64,000 nucleotides of DNA from Pimelobacter simplex (GCF_900114845.1 NZ_FOUK01000004.1:496001-560000), one strand, 5' to 3'; numbered from the stretch's first letter, positions 52,192-60,687 are shown. Notes: a model not told the origin generated them from the letters alone. Numbers and translations are program-made.

Positions 52192-53232
52192 TCACCCGTC
52201 GAAGCCCGGCGCGGTCCAGTCGAAGCCGCTCAGGTCGGTGAGCAGGTCGGGCGTCCCGGACCCGAGGACGCCGGAGGGTGGGCGGCGCTGCTGGGCCCGG
52301 CGCCACTCGTCGGGGGTGGCGCCGTACTCGCGGCGGAAGGCGCGGACGAACGTGTTGACGTCGCTGAAGCCGACCTCTCCGGCGATGGCGCCGGCCTGGC
52401 CGCGGCGGCTGGTGACGAGCAGCTGGGCGGCGTGGCGCAGTCGCAGCCGGCGCAGGTACGCCGCCGGGCCGGTGCCGAGCCGGGCGAACTGCATCTCCAG
52501 GTGCCGGCGCGAGACGAGGTACTCACGGGCCACGTCCTCGATGGTCAGCCGCGCGTCGGCGTGGTGCTGCTCGATGAACCACCGGGCGCTGGCCAGGATC
52601 GCCGAGCCGCTCATCAGGGCGCGGGAGCGGTCGGAGTAGACCATCGGGTGCAGCGCGGCGTGGAGCAGCTCGAGGGCGACCTCGTGGTGCTCGTCGACCT
52701 CGTCGTCGGCGAGCGGGCGGTGCCGGCCGACCAGGCCGGAGACGTAGCGGCGCAGCACGTTGAGCCCGGCGGCGTCGTCGGGGACGGCCTGGCTGGTCAG
52801 CCGGTTCCGGGAGCGCTCGCGGATCGCCAGGTACTGCACCGGGACCCGCAGCGTGAGCAGCTCGTTGCCGTCGCCGAAGCGCAGGCTGTAGGGCTGGTCG
52901 CCGTTGAGCAGGAAGCCGCCGCCGCTGGAGAACCGGGCGATCCGGCCGTCCTGGACGGTGGTCCCGCCACCGCGCACGAACATGCACAGCAGGAAGACGT
53001 CGCGCGGGTCGGTGGTGACCGAGCGCGCGGTGCGCGAGACGGTCACCCGGGTCGAGGCGACCTGGCTGATCGCGAGGTCGCCGACGAGCCCCTCGCGCAG
53101 CGCGCCGCGGAAGCCCGGCTCGTCGGAGTCGACGCGCAGCGGCACGTAGGCGTGCGCGACCAGCTCCGCCCAGGCGTCGCGGCCCGCGACGTCGAGCCGG
53201 TTGCCGGGTCCCGATGGGTGCTCCTCCCTCAC
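52192..53232 (-). CDS. AraC-family regulator 2
   Basis: 346 aa. Same architecture as AraC1: sensor domain with the shared SQVAST..TVSRTAR and GDQPYSLRF stretches, then double HTH (VAREYLVSRRHLEMQF, IAGEVGFSDVNTFVRAF). GTG 53232 is inferred from alignment of its upstream region with AraC1. The frame stays open far upstream without homology. Site M2 suggests autoregulation or cross-regulation by AraC1. Confidence 0.87.
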   Translation of the reverse strand: MREEHPSGPGNRLDVAGRDAWAELVAHAYVPLRVDSDEPGFRGALREGLVGDLAISQVASTRVTVSRTARSVTTDPRDVFLLCMFVRGGGTTVQDGRIARFSSGGGFLLNGDQPYSLRFGDGNELLTLRVPVQYLAIRERSRNRLTSQAVPDDAAGLNVLRRYVSGLVGRHRPLADDEVDEHHEVALELLHAALHPMVYSDRSRALMSGSAILASARWFIEQHHADARLTIEDVAREYLVSRRHLEMQFARLGTGPAAYLRRLRLRHAAQLLVTSRRGQAGAIAGEVGFSDVNTFVRAFRREYGATPDEWRRAQQRRPPSGVLGSGTPDLLTDLSGFDWTAPGFDG

Positions 53233-53262
53233 ACTCGCGCCCAACGCCTCGCCCGCGGCTCC

Positions 53263-53301
53263 GATCGCAGAACGTCGATGACTGTTCGCAATTCGGCGAT
53301 T
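53263..53301 (-). promoter_or_regulatory. AraC-motif site M2 upstream of AraC2
   Basis: Minus strand: AATCGCCGAATTGCGAACA (53301-53283) and TTCTGCGATC (53272-53263), same spacing as M1, followed at the same distance by TTGGGC and the GTG start. Confidence 0.55.
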
Positions 53302-53345
53302 GGGCGCGGGATCGCCCGCGGGCCGGCGCGTGGGAGACGACCTCG

Positions 53346-53406
53346 GATCGACGTTTTGCGCAGGCTGCTCGCGGATCGCTGGTGGAAGGCGGGCGCAGGT
53401 CCCTAG
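53346..53406 (+). promoter_or_regulatory. AraC-motif promoter M4
   Basis: GATCGACGTTTTGCGCAGG (53346-53364), 38 nt, CTAG (53403-53406); identical layout to M3. It lies 40 nt upstream of a 54-aa membrane protein gene. Confidence 0.55.
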
Positions 53407-53445
53407 GTTCGGCGCGGCACCGAGAGCACGACGAGGAGGAACGCC

Positions 53446-53610
53446 ATGTCGACGACGTCCACGGACGACGCGCGCCCGCGGCACCGCGCGGCCGTGCCGC
53501 CCCGGCCCGGGGTCCGCCGCCCGGCGCGCGCCCGGCTCCGGATCGTGCTCGGCAGCGCCGCCCTGCTGGTCGCGCTCGCCGCCCCGCTGCTGCACGCGCT
53601 GCTGCGCTAG
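53446..53610 (+). CDS. 54-aa single-pass membrane protein
   Basis: ATG 53446 has a strong ribosome site (GAGGAGGA, 53433-53440). The N-terminal half is Arg/Pro-rich and the C-terminus is one hydrophobic helix (IVLGSAALLVALAAPLLHAL). No family recognised. The AraC-type promoter M4 directly upstream supports it as a real, regulated gene. Downstream to 53828 I see no further gene. Confidence 0.6.
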   Translation: MSTTSTDDARPRHRAAVPPRPGVRRPARARLRIVLGSAALLVALAAPLLHALLR

Positions 53611-53828
53611 CGGCACCACGAGCCACGGCCGCCCCTCGCCCTGTCCCCATCGTCGAGCCGGCCGTGAAGGGCCGGCGACCTGGCCCCACCCGGTCGCCGG
53701 CCCCGCCGGCCCCGTGCCCGCGCGCCCGTCACCCGGGGTGTGCGGCACGGGGTCTGGTCGCGTCCCGCCTCCGCGTCCTGGCCCCCCACCGGGCAGGACG
53801 CGGAGGCGTTCCGCGTCGCAGGTCCGCC

Positions 53829-54089
53829 CTAGGGCGTGCCCGGGGGTGCGGACTGCAGCAGGGTGAGCACCGCGAGGACCCGGCGGTCCAGGTGCGGCGT
53901 CGGCGTCAGCTCGAGGGTCGCGAAGATCCGCGTGCAGAGCTCCTCGACCGTGGGCGGGGCGAGGTAGAGCCGGGCCGCGATCTGGTTGCGGCTGTGGCCG
54001 AGCGCGACGAGCTGGAGCACCTCGCGCTCGCGCCGGTCGAGCAGCGGCAGCCGCGTCGTCGCGGCGACGTACGTCGCGTCGAGGCTCAT
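53829..54089 (-). CDS. LuxR-type HTH protein
   Basis: 86 aa, essentially a GerE DNA-binding domain (LLDRREREVLQLVALGHSRNQIAARLYLAPPTVEEL). There is no receiver or sensor domain. ATG 54089 overlaps the upstream 128-aa gene as ATGA. It probably controls its own operon or the divergent sigma-factor operon. Confidence 0.78.
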   Translation of the reverse strand: MSLDATYVAATTRLPLLDRREREVLQLVALGHSRNQIAARLYLAPPTVEELCTRIFATLELTPTPHLDRRVLAVLTLLQSAPPGTP

Positions 54090-54472
54090 GCCGCACCTCC
54101 GCCGTGCCGAGGGGTGCGGCGGGCCCGCTCCGGGAGGAGGGTGGAAGTGCGGCGCGGGCCCGCCAGTCTCAGGACGTCGAGGTCGGCGCCGCCGCGCGCC
54201 TCGACGCTGCGGAGGATCTCCAGCACCCCGCACTCGGTACGACGCAGCCGGCGGTGCGCGTCGTGGAGCTGGTCCTCGCCCTGGGCGGCGTCGAGCTGGG
54301 CCTCGCACATGCGCAGCCAGCGCGAGCGGAGCGCGGCGACGAGGCCGTCGGGACCGTCGAAGTGGCGCTGCCACTCCGTGCGCCAGGGCACCGCACCGGA
54401 CATGTCGGCGGCGGCGATCGCCTCGACCTCGCGGATGATGCGCAGGCGTTCGTGGGTCTCGGTCCAGGTCAT
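54086..54472 (-). CDS. Unknown 128-aa protein
   Basis: Mostly helical and charged, with an Arg-rich tail; contains MCEAQLDAAQGEDQLHDAHR. Not recognised. It is translationally coupled to the LuxR-type HTH gene, so it may be the sensor or partner for that DNA-binding domain. ATG 54472. Confidence 0.6.
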   Translation of the reverse strand: MTWTETHERLRIIREVEAIAAADMSGAVPWRTEWQRHFDGPDGLVAALRSRWLRMCEAQLDAAQGEDQLHDAHRRLRRTECGVLEILRSVEARGGADLDVLRLAGPRRTSTLLPERARRTPRHGGGAA

Positions 54473-54554
54473 AGGGGGGCCGGTCCTTCCGGGACGGGCC
54501 GGGCGAGGGGGTCGCCGCGGCTCCGGTGCAGAGAGGAGCGGCCCGGGCGGCCCG

Positions 54555-54581
54555 GTGATACGCCGAATCTCGATGTATCAC
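54555..54581. promoter_or_regulatory. Inverted repeat between the LuxR and sigma-factor operons
   Basis: GTGATAC (54555-54561) / GTATCAC (54575-54581), perfect, 13-nt spacer, about 40 nt before the sigma-factor start and 80 nt before the divergent start. Candidate operator for the LuxR-type protein. Confidence 0.5.
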
Positions 54582-54622
54582 GCCTGCTGGCTCGCGGGTC
54601 CGTTGTGCGGGACGATGCCTCC

Positions 54623-55201
54623 GTGACCGGTCCGCTCTCGATGCTCGTCCCCGCGGCGCGGGAAGGAGACCAGCATGCGTGGGACACGATCGTCGACCGC
54701 TTCGCGCCGCTCGTGGACGCGATCATCCGCGGCCACCGGCTCTCCGAGGCCGACGGTGACGACGTCAGCCAGACGGTGTGGCTGCGCCTGGTCGAGCACC
54801 TCGGCGACCTGCGCGAGCCGGATGCCCTGCCGGGCTGGATCCGGACCACGACCCGGCACGAGTGCCTGCGCCTGCTCGCCGCCCGCGGCCGGGTGCGCCC
54901 CGTCGACCCGCAGGACGACGCCGGGCTCGACGCCGTCGCCGAGGACACCACCGACACCGGCCTGCTCGACGCCGAGCGCGCCCAGCTGCTGCGCGAGGCG
55001 CTGGCCGAGCTGCCCGAGGCGCGCCGCGCGCTGCTCCTGCTGCTGCTCGCCGACCCGCCCGTGGCCTACGACGAGATCAGCCGCCTGCTGGGCATGCCGA
55101 TCGGCAGCATCGGGCCCACCCGGGCCCGCGCCCTCGACCAGCTTCGCCGGACCCGCGCCCTGCGCGGGCTCGGACCCGACCTCGTGGGGAGACGCGGATG
55201 A
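54623..55201 (+). CDS. ECF-like sigma factor of the protease module
   Basis: 192 aa. Region 2 (WDTIVDRFAPLVDAIIRGH, DDVSQTVWLRLVEHLGDL) and region 4 (LPEARRALLLLLL, YDEISRLLGMPIGSIGPTRARAL) are clear. No anti-sigma factor of a known class is adjacent. GTG 54623. It overlaps the next gene as ATGA. Context suggests it controls the subtilase and/or TPR-CHAT genes; this is inference. Confidence 0.87.
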   Translation: MTGPLSMLVPAAREGDQHAWDTIVDRFAPLVDAIIRGHRLSEADGDDVSQTVWLRLVEHLGDLREPDALPGWIRTTTRHECLRLLAARGRVRPVDPQDDAGLDAVAEDTTDTGLLDAERAQLLREALAELPEARRALLLLLLADPPVAYDEISRLLGMPIGSIGPTRARALDQLRRTRALRGLGPDLVGRRG

Positions 55202-55662
55202 GCGAGCCTGACGCCCTGGGCGACGACCAGCTGCTCGAGCTGCTGGGCCGGGCGCTGGCCGAGGACGCCGCCGTCCCCGAGCGGCGCCGCGCGGCTGCGC
55301 GGGCCGCGCTCGGCTGGCGCTCGGTCGACGCCGAGCTGGCCGCGCTGCTGCACGACTCCGCGCTCGAGGCGGGCGCCGCGGTCCGCTCGTCGGGCGCCGG
55401 CGCCGGGCCGCGCACGCTGTCGTTCGAGGACGACGGGACCACCCTCGAGCTGGAGCACGACGGCGCCGGCGGCGAGCTGCTCGGCGAGGTGGTCGGCGTG
55501 CCCGGTGCGGTGGTCCGCGTCGAGCGGGCGGACGCCGAGCCGGTCGCCGTGCGCGCCGACGCGTCCGGGTTCTTCCGCATCGAGGGCGTCGGGACCGGCC
55601 CGGTGCGGGTGGTCGTCGAGCGCGACGGCCGGGCGCTCACCACGCCCTGGGTGACCCTCTAG
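55198..55662 (+). CDS. Unknown protein coupled to the sigma factor
   Basis: 154 aa. The N-terminal half is helical (about 1-65). The C-terminal half (about 85-154) looks like a carboxypeptidase-regulatory-type Ig-like beta domain (GAVVRVERADAEPVAVRADASGFFRIEGVG). There is no membrane helix or zinc finger. Coupled to the sigma gene, so it could be a cytoplasmic modulator of it. Its stop is immediately next to the subtilase stop (55662/55663). Confidence 0.7.
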   Translation: MSEPDALGDDQLLELLGRALAEDAAVPERRRAAARAALGWRSVDAELAALLHDSALEAGAAVRSSGAGAGPRTLSFEDDGTTLELEHDGAGGELLGEVVGVPGAVVRVERADAEPVAVRADASGFFRIEGVGTGPVRVVVERDGRALTTPWVTL

Positions 55663-56961
55663 TCAGGTCAGCGGCCCCACCGTCGTGATGTGCCCGCCGC
55701 GCGGGTCGACCGAGCTCGTCCCCGCGGCCCGCACCGCGGCCCAGGCGGTCCGCGCGGACTCGCCGGTGGCGCTCATCCGGGCCGCCACCAGGCCGGTGAC
55801 GACGGGGGTCGAGAACGACGTCCCGCTCCACCGGGCGAGCCCGTCGAAGTGACGGACCTCGCCCAGGTGCGGCGGCTCGTAGCAGGTGTAGCTGCCCTGC
55901 GGGAAGGCGTTGACGAGGTCGCGCCCGCGCGCGTAGACGTCGACCCAGGACGGGCCGACGTTGGAGTAGTCCGAGACCGCGCCGTCGGGGTCGACCGAGC
56001 CGACCGCGACCACCCAGGGGAAGGCGGCCGGCCAGAACCGGTCGCTGCTGGCGTCGTTGCCGGCCGCGGCGACGACGAGCGTCTCCTCGCCGTCGTCGAG
56101 CCCGTGCGCGGCGGCGAGGATCTCGAACGCGAGCAGCGCGAAGTCGCGCCGGGTGTGGGTGCCCGCCGAGATGCTGATCAGCTGGGGGTGGTCGTCGTCG
56201 CGCAGCGCCTCGTCGAGCTGGGCCACGATCTCGGACTCGAAGACGGCGCCGCCGTGGGTGAGCACGCCCTCGACCTCGATCCGGGTGCCCGGCGCCAGGC
56301 ACCGGATCACGCCGGCGACGAACGTGCCGTGGCCGGCGTAGGGGTGGATGTGGGCGGGGTCGACGACCTCCTGGTCGGCCGGGTCGGCGACCACGCCGTC
56401 GAGCCACGGGGTGACCGGGCTGGTCACCGCGGGCACCCACAGGCCGGTGTCGACGACGCCGACCCGCACGCCCTTGCCGACCGACGGGTCGCCCTCGGGC
56501 TTCGGGAAGACCGCGTCGGGGAGGTCCTTGCCGGCGACCGGCTCGGTGGCGGGGCACATGGTCCCGGTGGGCGTCACGTAGACGACGTGGTCGGGCGTCA
56601 CCCGGCCCGGCCCGAGCTCGCGGTCGAGCTCGTCGAGGGTGGCCAGGACGTCGTCCTTGCCGTCGAGGCGCCGGGGCAGCTCGACGAGGGCGAGCCCGGG
56701 CAGCCGGGTCTCCTTGCGGAGCAGGCCGCCGCGGAACTCCCGGCCGCGCGCGGCGAAGAACCGCTCCAGGCGCGGAGTGTCCTTCTCGTGCACGAGGGCG
56801 TGCCCGGCCCGGAAGAGGTAGTGCACCTCGCCGTCGTCGCGGGGTGGCACCGAGCCCTTCGCGGGACCGGCGCCGATCCGGTGCCGCATCGCCTTGCGGA
56901 TCACGCCCACCTGGATGCGCAGCCGCTCGGCGTCGTGGCGAGGACGGACGAAATCGCTCAT
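55663..56961 (-). CDS. S8-family serine protease (subtilase)
   Basis: 432 aa. Catalytic Asp171 (VGVVDTGLW), His211 (YAGHGTFVAGV), oxyanion Asn302 (AAAGNDAS) and Ser382 (SGTSFSTPVVTG) are all present. About 160 N-terminal residues precede the catalytic domain and may act as a pro- or substrate-recognition region. There is no signal peptide, so it should be cytoplasmic, which is unusual for a subtilase. Divergent from the TPR-CHAT gene. Confidence 0.92.
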   Translation of the reverse strand: MSDFVRPRHDAERLRIQVGVIRKAMRHRIGAGPAKGSVPPRDDGEVHYLFRAGHALVHEKDTPRLERFFAARGREFRGGLLRKETRLPGLALVELPRRLDGKDDVLATLDELDRELGPGRVTPDHVVYVTPTGTMCPATEPVAGKDLPDAVFPKPEGDPSVGKGVRVGVVDTGLWVPAVTSPVTPWLDGVVADPADQEVVDPAHIHPYAGHGTFVAGVIRCLAPGTRIEVEGVLTHGGAVFESEIVAQLDEALRDDDHPQLISISAGTHTRRDFALLAFEILAAAHGLDDGEETLVVAAAGNDASSDRFWPAAFPWVVAVGSVDPDGAVSDYSNVGPSWVDVYARGRDLVNAFPQGSYTCYEPPHLGEVRHFDGLARWSGTSFSTPVVTGLVAARMSATGESARTAWAAVRAAGTSSVDPRGGHITTVGPLT

Positions 56962-56975
56962 GGCCGCTCCTGGTG

Positions 56976-57028
56976 CGTGGAGCCGGTGGCTCGGACCCCG
57001 GCGGCGCTACCGTAGTGCCGGCTCCACG
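56976..57028. promoter_or_regulatory. 11-bp inverted repeat between subtilase and TPR-CHAT genes
   Basis: CGTGGAGCCGG (56976-56986) / CCGGCTCCACG (57018-57028), perfect, 31-nt spacer. A TACCGT -10-like element (57008-57013) lies inside. A shared operator or a leader hairpin. Confidence 0.55.
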
Positions 57029-57078
57029 GGCCCGACAAGGAGGGCGACCGGCGGCCGGTCGAGAACGCGGGGACGTCG

Positions 57079-59586
57079 ATGGAGGAGCTGCTCGGGCTCG
57101 CGAACGAGGACGCCGACGCGGCCGTGCGCGGCGCCGAGGCGGTGCTCGCGGGCGAGACCGACCCGCGCGCCCGGTCCTTCGCCCACCACGCGCTGGGCAT
57201 CGTGCACCGCGACCGGGGCCGGATGCCCGAGGCGCTCGCCGCCCTGCGCGCCGCGCTCGCTGACGCCCGCCGGAGCGGTGACGCCGACCGGGAGCGCGAC
57301 GTGCGGGCGACGTACGGGGCGACGCTGGTGTTCGCCGGCCGGACGGCGTCCGGGCTCGCCGAGCTGGAGCGGGCCTCCGCCGGGGCGCAGGGCGCGCTGG
57401 GCGCCCAGGTCCTGCTCCGGTACGGCGGCACGCTCGCCGTGCTCGGCCGGTTCGCCGAGGCGCTGCCGGTGCTGCGGGCCGCGCGCGACGGTGCCGGTGC
57501 CGCCGGGCTGCCCCTGTGGGAGGCGCGGGCCCGGATCTGGCTCGGCCACGTCCACCTCGCGCTCGGCCAGGTCGACCTCGCCGAGCGGGAGGTCGTCGCC
57601 GGGGAGCGGGCGCTGGCGGCGCAGGGCGCGGCCCGGGAGCGGCTGACCGCGCTCGAGAACCTGGCCGAGATCGCGGGTGCCCGCGGCGACCTGGCAGCCT
57701 GCCTGCGGCTCTACGGCGAGGTGCTCGCGGCCCACCGTGCCGCCGGCCGGCCGTCCCGCTTCGAGGCGGTCGCGCTGCACGCCGCGGCCTACCGCCGGGC
57801 GGGGCTGCCGGCCGAGGCGGCGCGCCTGCTGCGCGACTTCGGCGCCGCCACGACGCTGGCGCCGCACGAGGACGCCCAGTTCCGGCTCGCGCTGGCCGAG
57901 GCGCTCCTGGCCGCCGGCGAGCCCGGCGAGGCGCTGGACCAGGCCCGGGCGGCGAGGGCCAGCTTCACCCGGCAGGGGCGCGCGTGGTTCGCGCTGCGGG
58001 CCCGGCTGGTCGCGCTGCAGGTCCGCGGCGGCCGGGCCGAGGCCCGCGCGGTCGCCGACGCGCTCGATGCCGAGCGGGCCGACGAGGCTCCGCTCGCGCT
58101 CACGCTCGCCGGCCGGTTGAGCCGCGACGGTGAGCGGCAGGAGGCGTGGGATCGGGCGGCGTCGTACCGCCGGCACCCGAACGCGCTCGTCCGCGCGGGC
58201 GCCTGGCAGGCCCGGGCGCTCGACCGCGAGGAGCGCGGCGACCGCGGCGGTGTGCTGCGGGCGGCCGCGGCCGGCCTCGATGCGCTCGACGAGCACCGGC
58301 GCCTGATCGGCTCGTCCGAGCTGCGCGCGCTGGCGACCACGCACGGCCGCGAGCTCACCACGCTCGCGCTGCGGCACGCGGCGCGCGACCCCCGCAGCCT
58401 GCTCCGCTGGAGCGAGCGGACCCGCGCCACCGCGCTGGCCCAGCCGCCCGCGACGTCGGACGCCGGGAGCACGTCGGAGGCCCTGGCCGCGCTGCGTGAC
58501 AACGGCCGCCGGCTGGCCGAGGCGCGGCGCGAGGGCGCATCCGTCGACGACCTGGAGCGCGAGCGGCGCCGGCTGGAGCGCGCCGTCCGGGCCGCGAGCC
58601 ACCTGCGGGCTGCCGCCGGAGAGCGTCACCGCAGCGTCGACGTCGACGAGGTGCTCGCCGCCGCGGACGACACCTGCCTGGTCGAGCTGGTCGACGTCGA
58701 CGGGGTGCTCCACGTCCTCGTCGCCCACCGCGGGAGGGTCCGGCGCCGCGTCGCCGGCCCGGTCGCCGAGCTCCCCGCGCTCCTCGGCCCGGCCGGGATG
58801 CTGCTGCGCCGCGCGGCCCGCGGGCGTCCGGCCGACCCCGCCGCCCTGGGCCGCCGCCTGGAGGAGGCGGTGCTGGGCGACGCGGTGCGGCTGCTGCCCG
58901 ACGCCCCGGTCGTGCTCGCCCCGACCGCGCGGCTGCACGGGCTCGCCTGGTCGCTGCTGCCGGCGCTGGGCGCGCGCCCGTTCGCGGTGGTGCCGTCGGC
59001 GGCCCAGTGGCTGCGCGCCCGGGCTGCCGTCCCGGGCACCGGCACGGTGCTCGTCGCCGGCCCCGACCTGGCCTCGGGAGGGGCCGAGGTCCCGGTGCTC
59101 GCCGGCCGGCACCCCGGGGCCGTGCTCCTCGACGGACCGCGGGCCACGGTCGACGCCGTGCTCGGCCACCTCGACGGCGCCGGGCTCGGGCACCTCGCCA
59201 CGCACGGCCGGTTCCGGGCCGACAGCCCGCTGTTCTCCGCGCTCGACCTGGCGGACGGGCCGCTCACCGTGCACGACCTCGAGCGGGTCCGGCGGGCGCC
59301 GTACCGGGTGGTGCTGTCGGCGTGCGAGTCCGGCGTCCTCGCGCCGGTGGGCGCCGGCGAGCTGCTCGGCCTCGCCGCCGCGCTCTTCTCCCTCGGCACG
59401 GCGGGGCTGGTCTGCAGCGTGGGCGAGGTCAACGACGCCGCCACCGCCGACCTCATGGTCGGGCTGCACGCGGCGCTGGCCGCCGGGAGCGACCCCGCCG
59501 CTGCGCTGCTCGAGGTGCGCCGACGTACGGCGGGCGACGCGGTGGCCGCCGGCACGGCCGCGGCCTTCGTCGCGCTCGGGGTGTGA
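57079..59586 (+). CDS. TPR-CHAT caspase-like protein
   Basis: 835 aa. About the first 450 residues are helical TPR-like repeats (for example ALGIVHRDRGRMPEALAALR). A coiled-coil-like Arg/Glu-rich stretch follows (about 475-515). The C-terminal part (about 530-835) is a CHAT peptidase domain with the dyad His709 (LATHGRF) and Cys749 (VLSACESG). The dyad is intact, so it should be an active caspase-fold protease. CHAT proteins with TPRs are known in bacterial conflict and cell-death systems. Its partners here are a cytoplasmic subtilase and an ECF sigma factor. ATG 57079. Confidence 0.9.
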   Translation: MEELLGLANEDADAAVRGAEAVLAGETDPRARSFAHHALGIVHRDRGRMPEALAALRAALADARRSGDADRERDVRATYGATLVFAGRTASGLAELERASAGAQGALGAQVLLRYGGTLAVLGRFAEALPVLRAARDGAGAAGLPLWEARARIWLGHVHLALGQVDLAEREVVAGERALAAQGAARERLTALENLAEIAGARGDLAACLRLYGEVLAAHRAAGRPSRFEAVALHAAAYRRAGLPAEAARLLRDFGAATTLAPHEDAQFRLALAEALLAAGEPGEALDQARAARASFTRQGRAWFALRARLVALQVRGGRAEARAVADALDAERADEAPLALTLAGRLSRDGERQEAWDRAASYRRHPNALVRAGAWQARALDREERGDRGGVLRAAAAGLDALDEHRRLIGSSELRALATTHGRELTTLALRHAARDPRSLLRWSERTRATALAQPPATSDAGSTSEALAALRDNGRRLAEARREGASVDDLERERRRLERAVRAASHLRAAAGERHRSVDVDEVLAAADDTCLVELVDVDGVLHVLVAHRGRVRRRVAGPVAELPALLGPAGMLLRRAARGRPADPAALGRRLEEAVLGDAVRLLPDAPVVLAPTARLHGLAWSLLPALGARPFAVVPSAAQWLRARAAVPGTGTVLVAGPDLASGGAEVPVLAGRHPGAVLLDGPRATVDAVLGHLDGAGLGHLATHGRFRADSPLFSALDLADGPLTVHDLERVRRAPYRVVLSACESGVLAPVGAGELLGLAAALFSLGTAGLVCSVGEVNDAATADLMVGLHAALAAGSDPAAALLEVRRRTAGDAVAAGTAAAFVALGV

Positions 59587-59596
59587 GCGCGCGTCG

Positions 59597-60625
59597 CTAC
59601 GACGCGCGGGTCCAGGTGAGCCGGCTGAGGTCGGTGAGCAGCCGGTCGGCCGGCGGGCGGAGCGGGACGACGACGTCGGGCCGGCTGCGCCGCCAGTCGT
59701 CGGGCGTGGTTTCCCACTGCCGCCGGAAGGCGCGGATGAACGTGTTGACCTCGCCGAAGCCGGCCTGGCGCGCGGCCGCGGCGACCGTGAGGTCGCGGTC
59801 GGCGGCGAGGAGCTGGCTGGCCCGGCGCAGCCGCAGCGTGCGCAGGTGGGCGCCCGGACCGGCGCCGCGGCGCGTGAACACGATCTCGAGGTGGCGCCGC
59901 GAGACGCCGTACGCCCGGGCGACGTCGTCGACGCCGAAGGAGGCGTCGGCGTGGTGGCGCAGCAGGTACCACTGCGCGTGGACGACCAGCGCGTCGTTGC
60001 TGAGGCGGGCCAGCGGGCGCTCGGGGTGGCGCAGCCGGTGGGCGAGCGCACCGAGGAGCTCGGCCAGCACGGCGTGCTCGGTCGCGACCGCGTCGTCGGC
60101 GGGCGGCGCGTCGACCAGCTGCGCGAGGTGCCCGCGCAGCACGCCCAGCTCGGGCACCGCCGGCCCGATCGGACGCCCCGTGAGGTCGGCGAGGGCGCGG
60201 TGGTCGAGGCCGGTGTGCTCGGTGGGGAGCCGCAGCGCGAGCATGTCGTACGGCTGGTCGAAGCGGACGCTGTAGGGCCGGTCGCTCTCGAGCAGGTAGC
60301 CCGTGCCGGCGGTGACGCCCACCGGCCGGGTGCCCTGCAGGACGGTGCCGCCGCCGGTGAGGAAGATCGACAGGATCAGCGCCTCGCGCGGGTCGGTGCG
60401 CACCCGGGGGCGCCCCCGCTGGATCGTCGCCGCCGTCGAGCCGACCTGGCTGACGCTGGCGTCGCCGACCCTGGTCTCGTGCATCGAGCCGCGGAAGTCG
60501 GGCGCGGCCACGGTCGCCAGCGGGACGTAGGCCGTGCTGCACAGGCTCGACCAGGCGTCGATCCCCGCGACGTGCAGCGGCTCGACGCGGGACCGGTTCA
60601 GACCGGTGGGCGACGTCCGGGGCAC
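59597..60625 (-). CDS. AraC-family regulator 3
   Basis: 342 aa. Third paralogue of AraC1/AraC2 with the same sensor blocks (SQVGSTAATIQRGR, SDRPYSVRF) and HTHs (VARAYGVSRRHLEIVF, ARQAGFGEVNTFIRAF). GTG 60625 gives an N-terminus like the paralogues; TTG 60661 would add 12 residues. No copy of the AraC motif is seen upstream. It is divergent from the PhzE-like operon and convergent with the TPR-CHAT gene (10 nt apart). Confidence 0.85.
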   Translation of the reverse strand: MPRTSPTGLNRSRVEPLHVAGIDAWSSLCSTAYVPLATVAAPDFRGSMHETRVGDASVSQVGSTAATIQRGRPRVRTDPREALILSIFLTGGGTVLQGTRPVGVTAGTGYLLESDRPYSVRFDQPYDMLALRLPTEHTGLDHRALADLTGRPIGPAVPELGVLRGHLAQLVDAPPADDAVATEHAVLAELLGALAHRLRHPERPLARLSNDALVVHAQWYLLRHHADASFGVDDVARAYGVSRRHLEIVFTRRGAGPGAHLRTLRLRRASQLLAADRDLTVAAAARQAGFGEVNTFIRAFRRQWETTPDDWRRSRPDVVVPLRPPADRLLTDLSRLTWTRAS

Positions 60626-60687
60626 CCCACGAGGATGCGTTCCGGACGGCGGCGCGGCCAAATCCCTGCACTCCCTAGAATCGACCC

